Below, piece by piece: positions 53,935 to 63,538 of a DNA stretch of 64,000 nt. The notes under the pieces are model-generated. The model had not been told where the DNA came from. It worked only from the letters and a program-made list of their open reading frames with translations, and made no database searches. Numbering within the stretch: position 1 is the first letter of the stretch; each line of letters starts with the position of its first letter. This DNA comes from Clitopilus passeckerianus (Eukaryota; Basidiomycota; Agaricomycetes; Agaricales; Entolomataceae): contig CALYLX010000037.1 in NCBI GenBank assembly GCA_944990035.1, forward strand, positions 186,001 through 250,000. Reading direction: 5' to 3'. The translations under genes and the position numbers were made by a program.

Positions 53935-54495
53935 CGCAGGCCCACCCCACGACAACACAGCAGAAGCACGCAACAGGCCGATTGCCGTTGCGGCTACCAC
54001 TCAGTCACCACGGTCGTACACAGGGCAGACCACCCGCCACGAAATACCACTCTAGTAGAAGGAACCAACAACGTCTACAAGTTCACCAACGGAAGCTACT
54101 GCGATTTTAATCACAACAATAACCGCTGGTGCTACGCCTCTCTCTCCCTTGGCAAATTCACATTCACCACCGTTGCCGTTGAAAACAGACACTTCCACGC
54201 TCTAGACTTCCCTACCCCTGAACGACCTCATAAGACCCCTGCTATTGTCCGAGCTCAACGAGAACACGACATTGAAGTAGACGAGGAGGAACAGCGACGC
54301 TTCGCACCATTACCCACAGCAATATCCAGGAACCCATCACTAGTCCCGTCTACCAGCGCTTCTGTCTTGCCCGAAGAGGAAGAAGAAGAACACCAAGTAC
54401 AACAACAGCTAGAGGAGAGCCCCACAGCTGAGCCAGAGGAGTGCCCCAGTGCAGAAACAATTGAACCAGAGACCGACTTCGATTTCGACTACGAA
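53935..54495 (+). other. Open in-phase segment upstream of Gypsy-2 gag ATG
   Basis: 187 codons, open and in phase with gag, and protein-like (NVYKFTNGSYCDFN, ALDFPTPERPHK, an acidic EEEEEE run), yet with no ATG in any frame. If translated, it needs a non-AUG start: the ACG at 54010 in ACC ACG G has the best context. Alternatively the original ATG has mutated, or the segment is only leader. Confidence 0.55.
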
Positions 54496-55425
54496 ATGTC
54501 ACAAGACAACAACAACAAGAAGGACATTGGAGCCAAACCCCAAACGTTCTCCGGAGACCGATCCAAGACCAGAAAGTTCATTCAGGAACTTGAAGACTAC
54601 CTCATCCTAAACAACCTCAACCAACTCGAAGATGACAAGAAGATTCGCATCGCCCTATCCTTCCTCAAAGAAGGAACTGCAGCAGCATGGGGATTAGAAT
54701 TTCACGATAAATATTCAGCAGCTGAAAGGAAAGCCACCTACGCTGAATTTATCAGCCAATTCAAAGAAGCCTTTTCCCCTACCGACGACAAAGCTGCCGC
54801 ACTTCTCCAACTCAAAGCCTTACGACAGGATGGAACAGCTGACGAATTTGTCACCGTCTTCAAGAATATTCTTGCACGAACTGATCTCAGCGGTGACACT
54901 GCAAAGATCGAGATCTTCATGGAAGGACTTACCCCCAAACTCCGAGAGAAAATTCTCTTTTCCAATTCCCCTCCTACCACATTCGACGATTGGGTCAAGA
55001 AAGCCGTCCAGTTTGACAACAACTGGCGACGTGCCAAGACAATCATGGGACATACCTGTATCATCAAGACATCTGATATGGTCAAAGGTGCTTACAAAAC
55101 ACCTACTGGAGCCCGAGACCCAATGGCTATGGATGTTGATCGTTTCACCACTGATCCACCCAAACGCCGCCTCACCCAGGAGGAAAGAGAACATCACAAG
55201 AAGAACAACTTGTGCTACTATTGCTCCAAGAAAGGTCACACGATCCAACAATGTCTTCAAAGGAAGAATTTTGGAAGAACCTACCCTAGCAACAACGACA
55301 GCCGATTCCACAAGAAACCTGAGAAGGGAGCCGAGTTGATCAAATATGTCAGAGCAGTCCTAGCTGACATGCCCCAAGAAGAAGCCGCTGAATTCTACAC
55401 CGAAGCAGAGGCTGAGGGTTTTTAA
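54496..55425 (+). CDS. gag: Gypsy-2 Gag
   Basis: 309 residues from the first ATG of the predicted mRNA (MSQDNNNKKD); a non-AUG start upstream would lengthen it. The retrotransposon gag domain begins with TFSGDRSKTRKFIQELEDYL and includes TAAAWGLEFHDKY and GTADEFVTVFKNILARTDL. A CCHC zinc knuckle, CYYCSKKGHTIQQC, lies near residues 240-253. The protein forms the particle shell and binds RNA. The stop TAA at 55423 directly follows the slippery GGGTTTT. The frame is intact. Confidence 0.92.
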   Translation: MSQDNNNKKDIGAKPQTFSGDRSKTRKFIQELEDYLILNNLNQLEDDKKIRIALSFLKEGTAAAWGLEFHDKYSAAERKATYAEFISQFKEAFSPTDDKAAALLQLKALRQDGTADEFVTVFKNILARTDLSGDTAKIEIFMEGLTPKLREKILFSNSPPTTFDDWVKKAVQFDNNWRRAKTIMGHTCIIKTSDMVKGAYKTPTGARDPMAMDVDRFTTDPPKRRLTQEEREHHKKNNLCYYCSKKGHTIQQCLQRKNFGRTYPSNNDSRFHKKPEKGAELIKYVRAVLADMPQEEAAEFYTEAEAEGF

Positions 55426-55461
55426 AGAGGAAGACTGCAAAGCCAACGTCAGTACTTCCTC
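55416..55461 (+). promoter_or_regulatory. Candidate -1 ribosomal frameshift signal, Gypsy-2 gag/pol
   Basis: G GGT TTT at 55416-55422 in the gag frame, a 4-nt spacer, then a stem-loop: GAGGAAG/CTTCCTC (55427-55433/55455-55461) and ACTG/CAGT (55434-55437/55450-55453) with a bulged A at 55454 and a 12-nt loop. The -1 frame is open from the heptamer through the protease. The layout matches the Gypsy-1 signal (7+4 pairs, one-base bulge on the 3' arm) with different sequence. Confidence 0.8.
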
Positions 55462-58400
55462 ACCCGATTGATATTTCCAGTGTACTTGTAGCTACTGATT
55501 TTTATGCTGAATCTATGCGTATCCCGATCTCTCTACAAGACCCTCTAGATGGAAATACAACAATCGCCGGCACAAAAGCTCTCATTGACTCTGGAGCGCA
55601 AGGGTCATTTATCGACTCCGTCTTTGCCAAGACACATCACCTCCCACTACTCCCACTCCGACAACCGATTACAGCACGAAACGTTGATGGCACCCTGAAC
55701 AAACAAGGAACTATTACCCACTTTACCTGGGTTATTGCCAAGATAGGGACAGCCATCATCAAGGAAAGATGTTTTGTCACTGGACTCGGGAAAGACCACC
55801 TGATTTTTGGATTACCCTGGCTAAAACGGGTAGATCCAATCATATCGTGGAGCGACGGCACACTCGAAATCGACGAATCACGCATTACCCAATGACTGTC
55901 GCAAACATTGATGCGAGCAGTAGACATCAAGCGGATGAGAGCCATCCGAGAACAACTACTAGAGGAAAACACGCCACCTACCCCAGCACCTGATTGTTCC
56001 GAAGAGAATCCCGGAAAATCAGAAGGACTTAGCGACTATTTCCGAATAGTCGAAGACGGAGAAGAGATCAATGAAGACTTTCTCATCGCATACTGCCAGA
56101 ACGAACCGGCAGTCGGAATATTCACCAAGGAGGAACCCCCACTTACGCAGGAACACACAAAGGATTACCTTGTGTACAGGCCAATCAGGCCAACTACCAC
56201 GATACGACAGACGGTGATAACACACCATCCAGCAACCAGACATCACACACAGCAGGTGTGGATACGTGCGAAAACATCAATTTCGCAAGCTCTGGAGCAT
56301 AAACGAGAAGATAAGGAGCCAAAGAAATCCCTTGACAAAATCATCCCCGACTATCTTCAAGACTACAGAAAAGTCTTTGAGAAAGCAGCATCTGAACGAT
56401 TCCCACCAAGCCGACCCTGGGATCATGCCATAGATCTGAAGACAGATTTCGTGCCAAAAGACTGCAAGGTCTATCCGCTCAGCCCCTTAGAGCAAGAAAA
56501 ACTCGACGAGTTTCTCAAGGAAAATCTAGCCAAAGGATACATCCGGGAATCCAACTCCCCACAAGCATCTCCGTTTTTCTTCATTGCAAAGAAAGACTCG
56601 GAAGCCCTAAGACCATGTCAGGACTACCGACGACTCAACGAAGGAACAATACCTAACGCTTACCCCTTACCGCTGGCTAGCGAACTCATTGATAAACTCA
56701 AAGGAGCAACTGTCTTCACCAAACTCGACATTCGATGGGGATATCACAACATCCGCATCAAAGATGGTGACCAATAGAAAGCAGCGTTCAAGACCAACCG
56801 AGGGTTATTTGAACCAATGGTGATGTTCTTTGGACTAATGAACTCACCCGGTACCTTCCAAGCAATGATGAACCACCTTTTCCGAGACATGATAGACGAA
56901 GGATGGGTCATCATCTACATGGACGACATCCTCATCTTCTCCAACGATCCAGAAAAACACCGAGAACGCACACGCAGAGTCTTACAAAGACTACAAAACA
57001 ACGATCTCTACCTCAAAGCAGAGAAATGCCAATTTGACACCACAAGAGTGGAGTACCTCGGGTTCATCATTGAACCAAACAAGATCTCCATGGACCCTGT
57101 CAAACTTGCAGGGATGCGCGACTGGCCTACGCCAACTACAGTAAAGGAAGTCCGATCATTCCTAGGATTCGGAAACTTTTACCGCAGGTTCATCGGAAAA
57201 TATGCGGAAATTGCCAAACCGCTGAACAAACTCACCAAGAAAGACAAGAAGTGGGAATGGACCAATGAATGTCACAAAGCTTTCACTACCCTGAAAGACA
57301 AATTCCTGGAAGCGCCTGTGTTGCTGATGCCTGACCCCACGAAGCCATTTGTGGTGGAAAGCGACGCCTCAAAACATGCAACAGGAGCAGTCCTACAACA
57401 ACGTGACGCCAACGGATCATGGCACCCATGTGGTTTCATATCTAAATCGTTCTCGGAAACAGAATGGAACTATGAAATCTACGACCGAGAACTTCTAGGC
57501 ATTATCCGCGCATTAGAAACCTGGCGACACTACTTCCATGGATCCCAACATTCAGTCGTGATTCTATCCGATCACAAAAACCTCACATACTTCCGAGAAG
57601 CCCGGAAGTTGAACGGACGACAAGCAAGATGGAATCTGATGCTATCCCAGTTTAACATCAAACTTGTACACACCCCTGGTGCAAAGATGATACAATCCGA
57701 CGCACTATCTCGACGACCAGACCACATCCCAGGTGAAGATACCGACAACGAAGACATCATTCTCCTCCCCGACAAGCTCTTCCTTCGCTCAATTGACATT
57801 GAACTAAAGGACGAAATTGTACACAAGATGGTCAATGACAAACTGATTGTTGACGCCATTCGCACCGCCAAAGAAGACGGACCTCCACCAATCCGATCAA
57901 ACCTGGAAGACTGGAAATTTGACGATGGCATCTTGTACTACAAAGACAAGTGCGTGGTACCAGATGACGAAGACCTCCGAAGGAAGATAGTCCAACGTTA
58001 TCACGATCTACCCAGCGCAGGACACCCTGGACAATTTGGGACACTGGAGAAAGTCCGGAAGGACTACTGGTGGCCAGGGATGTCAGTGTTCATCAAGAAC
58101 TTTGTGCAGGGCTGTGCAATGTGCCAACAAATGAAGATCAATCGCCACCCCACTGCTCCACCATTAATGCCCATCAAATCCGAAACCACTAGGCCATTTT
58201 TGCTAGTGACGTACGATTTTCACACGGATCTCCCAGAGAGTAATGGTTTCGATAGCATTATGGCCGTGGTCGACCATGGAGCTACGAAGGGGGCAATTTT
58301 CATCCCTTGCACAAAGAAAATCGACGCCACAGGAACTGCAAATGCCTACATTGACAACGTCTACCGTCGCTTTGGACTCCCCGACAAAGGAATTTCAGAC

Positions 58401-59249
58401 AGAGGACCTCAATTCGCCTCTAAAGTTTTCCAAGAAATGGGACGACTCCTTGGAATCAAGCTCAACATGAGTACCGCCTACCACCCACAAACCGATGGTG
58501 CGACAGAAAGGATCAATCAGGAGATTGATGCCTATCTCCGCATCTTCTGTGCACAGAACCCCGAATCCTGGTCCAAATGGATTACCACTCTAGAATTCTC
58601 CTACAACAGCCGAACACACTCTGTCACCAAACGAACCCCATTCTACCTAATGATGGGATACGAACCACCTGCACTCCCATCAGTTGCTCCCACTAGCAAA
58701 ATTCCCGCAGTTGACAAACGGATCAAGGAACTTCTGCTAGCACGCGATGAAGCAAATGCTGCACATGCACTTGCTGTGCAATGCATGGCAGAGAAGATCA
58801 CACGACATTTCACCCCATTCAAAGTCGGAGAAAAGGTGTGGTTAGAAGCCACAAATCTCAATCAAGGAAACATCTCCAAGAAACTAGCACCCAAACGAGA
58901 AGGACCCTTCAAGATACTTGAGGTAAAAGGACACCTGACCTATAAACTCGACCTGCCAAGACGATGGAAGATCCACCCGGTGATTCACGCATCACTTCTC
59001 ACCCGTTACATCTTCACCAAAGCGCATGGACCCAGCTTCTCTAAACCGCCACCTGACGAAATCGACGGAATAGAAGAATACGAAATAGAAGCAATTGTGG
59101 CCCATCAGAAACAGGGCAAAGGGCGACACAGATACCTCGTAAAATGGAAGGGATGGCCATCAGTGGACAACGAATGGATGCCCGAGTCGGAACTGCGGAA
59201 CGCCAAGGAAATACTCACCGAGTATAAAAAGAGGAAGAAACTCACCTGA
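55422..59249 (+). pseudogene. pol: Gypsy-2 Pol, two in-frame stops
   Basis: About 1275 codons in the -1 frame relative to gag. Domains: protease ALIDSGAQGSF (about 55580); RT with QDYRRLN, KLDIRWGYHN and YMDD (56916-56927); RNase H with VESDASKHATGA and LSDHKNLTYF; integrase with HHCC finger (YHDLPSAGHPG..CAMCQQM) and catalytic core (TYDFHTDLP, ISDRGPQFA, HPQTDGATERINQE); and a canonical chromodomain near the C terminus (EYEIEAIVAHQK..YLVKWKGWPSVDNEWMPE). TGA at 55893-55895 separates protease from RT, and TAG at 56775-56777 replaces the Trp of the WKAAF motif. Otherwise the frame is intact to 59249. The second stop kills RT. Confidence 0.93.
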
Positions 59250-59287
59250 CACCACATAGCAAACCCACTCACATCCACTATATAACA

Positions 59288-59881
59288 ATGTCTCAAAATG
59301 CCTCTTCCTACGACCGCACCATCATCCGCAACACCTTCAAATCCGATACCGCTATTACGGCGCTCCGTACGCATACTGCCTGGAGCAGCGACGACAACCC
59401 TCTCACCGCTGTGGGAGAACAAGGAACCCTCTACCAAAACCGACGAACCGAAACTCGCAACGAAGTGGCTCGTCTGCGCCACCAATTTGCGAAAACCACT
59501 GACGATCTTGATCAACTTTTGGACAAAGTTGATCGAGAAACGGAGGAGACCCTCACAGACCTCTTCTTTGCTATTGGAGGAACAGCTTTCCTCAACGAAT
59601 TCTTCCCCAAACGACAAAACTGGTTCAACAACCCGGAGGAGACAGACTTCGAAACCCTTGCCTCCAATCCCTGGGGGCCTGAGGAAAGTCAAGAAGAGGA
59701 AGTCACGATCCTCACTACACGTCAAGTTTGCGGAACCCTACGAGCATTTCCTCCCGTCACCAATTTACACACCGCCGCAAAAATAAAACATAACCCCTTC
59801 GTCAAAGAAGAACAGAACGACAACAAGGAAAACATCAACCCCAATGGCAAACCCTCCGACACCATACCTCTCCGCATTTGA
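59288..59881 (+). CDS. ORF3, unknown protein in the env position of Gypsy-2
   Basis: 197 residues, ATG 39 nt after the pol stop, inside the element before the 3' LTR. I do not recognise a family. Residues about 54-90 (charged with regular Leu/Val spacing: EVARLRHQFAKTTDDLDQLLDK) could form a coiled coil. Residues 95-130 are aromatic and Asn/Pro-rich (FLNEFFPKRQNWFNNPEE), residues 131-138 acidic, and KENINPN at 180-186 matches the KENxxxN form of the APC/C degron. There is no signal peptide or membrane segment. The ORF is open and similar in codon use to pol, arguing against chance. It overlaps ORF4 by 38 nt. Confidence 0.7.
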   Translation: MSQNASSYDRTIIRNTFKSDTAITALRTHTAWSSDDNPLTAVGEQGTLYQNRRTETRNEVARLRHQFAKTTDDLDQLLDKVDRETEETLTDLFFAIGGTAFLNEFFPKRQNWFNNPEETDFETLASNPWGPEESQEEEVTILTTRQVCGTLRAFPPVTNLHTAAKIKHNPFVKEEQNDNKENINPNGKPSDTIPLRI

Positions 59882-60125
59882 AAGCCCACCAGAGTCCGAC
59901 TCACCAACGCTGGTGAACCTTCCCCTTCGACAGTATCGTCCCAGAAGGCGCCGCGCACCGGATACCTTGCCAACAGACCACCACCACCCAGATGGTTCAG
60001 ATGCTACATTTGTGGAGGCAGACACCGACAGTGTCATTGCTTTCGTTTTGTGTGTCGTCTGTGCCATCATCGTGGCCCAGGCCATTACCCGGTTAGCTGC
60101 CCACAACGCTACCACAAGGGCATAG
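59844..60125 (+). CDS. ORF4, small predicted membrane protein of Gypsy-2
   Basis: 93 residues in a third frame, overlapping the end of ORF3. The N-terminal half is Pro/Ser-rich, with an Arg-rich patch at residues 29-37 (RQYRPRRRR). Residues 64-82 (VIAFVLCVVCAIIVAQAIT) form a strong hydrophobic segment, with only 11 residues after it, so a tail-anchored topology is plausible. No family is recognised. It could be reached by its own ATG, by reinitiation after ORF3, or by a +1 shift. It ends 65 nt before the 3' LTR. Confidence 0.6.
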   Translation: MANPPTPYLSAFESPPESDSPTLVNLPLRQYRPRRRRAPDTLPTDHHHPDGSDATFVEADTDSVIAFVLCVVCAIIVAQAITRLAAHNATTRA

Positions 60126-60180
60126 ACCGTCATTTCTGGGGTAAAGGAAGGAATTGAAGTTAGGAGACTTCAACGATAGC

Positions 60181-60190
60181 GAGAGGGTAA
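60181..60190 (+). other. Gypsy-2 polypurine tract
   Basis: GAGAGGGTAA directly before the 3' LTR, with the same GGGTAA|TGTTA junction as Gypsy-1. It is the expected plus-strand primer. Confidence 0.7.
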
Positions 60191-60675
60191 TGTTATGATT
60201 TTGCTTACATGTTTCTCCTTACATACCCCGGCCCGCTTACCTATGCACGATTACTCACATATGCTGCGCATCACTGCGCATTTTTCATCTTTTTCCATGC
60301 TTACTCCGCATCTCTCACGATCGTGAGAGACTTATACCTTATCTGACTCTTTCTTACTCACATCGAGTCATACTGACTCATGTACTTACTCATCATGCTG
60401 CGCATGACTCATTACTTACTCAGCATGCTGTGCATGCGCTATATTTAGAACTACTAGATAGGTATATAAACCTGTACCATTTGGTCAAGGCTCCTCAGCT
60501 TGACCTAGGCAATCTACCTAACTGCTTAGTTCTCTACTTCGCTTTTAAGTCTCTTGCTTCGTCAATCTCACCAGGTCGTCAGTACAGCCGCAGCTGCTGA
60601 CAAATCTCTGTCTTTGTTTATCAAAGACATCGAGCGTAAACAGTCTTACCTAAGTTGTTAGGCTCTGCCTTAACA
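60191..60675 (+). repeat. Gypsy-2 3' LTR
   Basis: 485 bp, starts TGTTATG and ends GCCTTAACA; palindrome at 60312-60329. It is followed by ATTGT (60676-60680) and LINE sequence continuous with that left of 53413. Confidence 0.95.
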
Positions 60676-61370
60676 ATTGTAATAGAAACGCAAAAGCAGC
60701 AAGGTTGTTCTTAAGGAAGAACAAGAAAGACAATAGCTTCCAGCGCAGGCGCTGGTTGGGCTGTCGTTGGAAAAGTGCACACTAATGAAGGATGTGTCTC
60801 TTTGTTTCCAGTATGCGCGAGTCACATGCACATGCCATCTCCCCATCTAGGTTGAAGTGTGCATGGAATTTGCCAATGGGTCTATGACCCAGGACTGCAC
60901 GTGTGAGGCGTGTGGTGTGCGCATTGGCAGAACCAACACAATGTAGCCAAGGCCCACCTTTGAGGTGTGTAGGCCTTAGAAAAGCATTTTTGTGTGTAAG
61001 GCACAAGAAGTTGTTGCCAGAGTAAGAAGGCTGCTGCAGCAGACAAGTCATGCAGCATTCTGTCAACAGTGCATTTCTGGGCATATCCCAATCACTGTCT
61101 CCCCTTCCAGGTTGGTAGTGGACATAGTGCAATGTATGAGCCTCTAGAGAGGTTTTTGTAGCAGAAGCTGCACTGAGGTAGTCTGTAATATAAACAGTTT
61201 TGGCCTGCACAACTGTTGCAACCAGGGTGTCTGCAATGAACCTTGCTTGAAGCTTATCGACACCACTAAGAGGACAATAGTCCATCCACCCTTGCATAGT
61301 AACAAGAGCATTGGTAAAGGCCTTGACATCATCTCTGACGGCTGCCTCTGTAGCCAGTAAAGACAGGGTA
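60676..61370 (-). pseudogene. LINE ORF2 C terminus joined to ORF1 N terminus
   Basis: Continuation of the minus-strand LINE from 53412. Positions 60676 to about 61090 encode the ORF2 C-terminal region (SGNNFLCLTHKNAFLRPTHLKGGPWL and the zinc finger CACDSRILETKRHILH). About 80 bp of unassigned filler follow, and from about 61173 to 61370 there is ORF1 N-terminal sequence (MQGWMDYCPLSGVDKLQARFIAD, VYITDYLS). The middle of ORF1 and most of ORF2 are gone, leaving a short LINE derivative. Confidence 0.82.
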
Positions 61371-62976
61371 CAGTGGGCAACAAAACCCTTTCAATGTTTG
61401 CTACTTTTCCAAAGATGTGTTAATAGCTAATGAAATAAATTATGCAAAATCTTGAAAATAATATATATCATAGTTCAATGTCTCGGCTTGATGCTGACAT
61501 AACCCTGAGGCTGTGCTTCCACTTTTAGCAGGTGTTTCACACAGTACAAGGTGGTGACCCATTGGAAGGGTTTTGTTGCTAGGTGTTCTGAATCCAGTAA
61601 TCATGTGATAAGTCACATGATACTTGAGTTTGTTGATTGTAGTCAACAAGGTCATGTGACTAGAGTGTCAGTACACTATATATACAGCTGACCCAAGTGC
61701 TGCTTTGCCCCCAACCCATCATGCATGCTCTCACCAAAGCTCAGACTACCCGTGTCATTGAACTGCTTCATACTGGCCTCTCTGCCACTCATATCTATAA
61801 AGAGACTGGTATTGGCCTTGCTTCTATTAGCAGAATACATGATAAGCACTGTCCTCACCTTCCCAAGTCATCTGGTGGCCGTCCTCCCAAGCTTACGCCT
61901 GCCAACATTGAATATACCAAACTCAACATGCACATGGGCAAGATTTCTACAGCTGTCCAAGCTGCTAGGGCCCTTCAAGATATTACCAACACAACTGTCA
62001 CACCTCAGACAGTAGGCAGGGGCCTCAAAAACACTGGTTGAAAGTCCTTTAGAAAGGTGAAACGACCTGCACTTGACCGGAAGCATATTCGTGCACGGAA
62101 GGAGTTTGCAGAGAGGCATAAGGAGTGGACTGTAGATGATTGGAAAAAGGTCTATTGGTCTGATGAGACTAAAATTAACCGGTTTGGGGCAGATGGGAAT
62201 GTGAGAGTGTGGGCAAGAAAAGAGGAGGGGCTTAACAAGCAACGCGTCAAAGAAACCTGGAAATTTGGAGGAGAAAATATTATGATGTGGGGCTGTACGG
62301 GGTGGGATAGGTTGGATATGCTACCAAAATTGAAGGTACCATGGACAAGGTCCTTTACACTTCAATCCTGGAGGAGGAACTTCAGGCTAGCCTAAAGTAC
62401 TATAAGGTAAAAGTGAAGGATATGATTTTTCAGCAGGACAATGACCCCAAGCACACCAGCAACATGGCCAAGGAATGGTTTAAACACCACAAAATGAAGG
62501 TTCTAATCTGGCCAGCAAACCCTCCTGATATGAACCCTATTGAACATCTTTGGGTTCATGTCAAAAAAGAGCTTAGCAAGTATAATTCTCTAACTAATGG
62601 AGTATTAGAGCTTTGGGCAAGGGTAGAGAAGGTTTGGAATGAGATTCTAGCTGAGGTGTGCCAGAACTTAATAGAGTCAATGCCTAGAAGGATTCAGGCA
62701 GTAGTTGATGCCAAGGGAAAGTGGACTAAGTACTAGAATTAATGTATTTCTGTTTTTAAAATCAGTAGCAACAAAACCCTTCCAATGGGTCGCCACCTTG
62801 TACTGTGTGAAACACCTGCTAAAAGTAGAAGTACAGCCTCAGGGTTATGTCAGCATCAAGCCAAGACATTGAACTATGATATATATTATTTCCAAGATTT
62901 TACATAATTTATTCCATCAGCTATTAACACATTTTTGAAAAAGTAGCAAACATTGGAAGGGTTTTGTTGCCCACTG
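61371..62976 (+). mobile_element. Tc1-A copy 5, both ends present
   Basis: 1606 bp with 209-bp terminal repeats (61371-61579, 62768-62976). Left target TA is at 61369-61370; the right one reads CA (62977-62978), a T-to-C change. Removing the element restores the LINE ORF1 sequence GACAGGGTATAAGAGTCC seen at 2145. Confidence 0.95.
61721..62736 (+). pseudogene. Tc1-A transposase, nonsense plus frameshift
   Basis: ATG 61721 (MHALTKAQTTRVIELLHTG). TGA at 62039-62041 replaces Trp in NTGWKS; a 1-nt loss near 62310 shifts the frame after GCTGWD. The last 131 codons with QDNDPKHTS and NPIEHLW are open. The lesions are the same as in copy 3, and the flanks differ, so a defective lineage has been moving. 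Confidence 0.91.
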
Positions 62977-63448
62977 CATAAGAGTCCTTCTCTTCGTGAC
63001 CAAGACACAGAGGCTTGAACTCTGTTTGAGTAGAAAAACCTACCCTGGAGGCAGTTCTGGACTTAGGCTGTACTACAGCAGTACCAGAGGCATTCTTTCT
63101 GCGCTTGTGCTCTGGGGAGAAAAGGGCTAAAGAAGCAGGGCTCTCATCTGCATCAAAAATATCATCCTCATCCATTGCTAGAGTAGAACACTTATTCTGA
63201 GCGCCAGAGCAGCCCTGGGGTGTTCCTTTACTGTCAAATGTGCCATAGTCGTTACTATGGCCTTTCTGGGATGTGGATAGCATTGGAGTTGGATTTGGGG
63301 GCTGGAGAGTCCTATTGCTGCCTTTGACACTACTCATAGCGCAGACAGATGGTTATACTGAAGGATTAAATGGTATGCAAGCTGCTTGAGGGTGAATTTG
63401 TGTTGTTGTTGTGACTGTGATGTTGGTGGTAACAGATCATAGGGGATG
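62977..63448 (-). pseudogene. LINE 5' end and ORF1 N terminus
   Basis: Minus-strand LINE with 5' terminus at 63448 and ORF1 from ATG 63337 (MSSVKGSNRTLQPPNPTP), open through PEHKRRKNASG and TEFKPLCLGHEEKDSYA to the Tc1-A insertion. Upstream half of the derivative at 60676-61370. Confidence 0.88.
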
Positions 63449-63538
63449 AAAGCCCTATGCCCCTGAAGAGAGCGTCTGACAATTTATATTCCAGTGCCAG
63501 TTGCAGTCCAGTTGCAAGTACCTAAATACATACATTGT
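63449..63538 (-). mobile_element. LINE 3' tail fragment
   Basis: 90 bp of minus-strand LINE 3' end starting at AAAGCCCTA, with a decayed hairpin and the GTTGCAAGTACC region. The poly(T) has been lost. It is squeezed between two LINE 5' ends of opposite orientation. Confidence 0.8.

Larger units (their letters stand above)
53413..60675 (+). mobile_element. Gypsy-2: chromovirus with extra 3' ORFs
   Basis: 7263-bp LTR retrotransposon with 485-bp LTRs that differ at two positions by my count, so it is very young. Order: LTR, self-priming site, long ATG-free leader, gag, frameshift signal, pol (two nonsense codons), ORF3, ORF4, polypurine tract, LTR. The flanking duplicate is ATTG(T) (53409-53412/3 and 60676-60680); the family's solo LTR shows that 5 bp is normal. 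The host sequence is a minus-strand LINE 3' region that reads through when the element is removed. Confidence 0.95.

Noticed and set aside
59105..59725. 206-codon antisense ORF opposite the pol end and ORF3
   Set aside because: No recognisable motif and opposite to two convincingly coding sense frames; sense codon bias explains its openness.
53413..60675. An endogenous virus with a true envelope gene
   Set aside because: ORF3 and ORF4 lack signal peptide, glycosylation-rich ectodomain or fusion motif; only ORF4 has a membrane segment, so envelope function is not supported.
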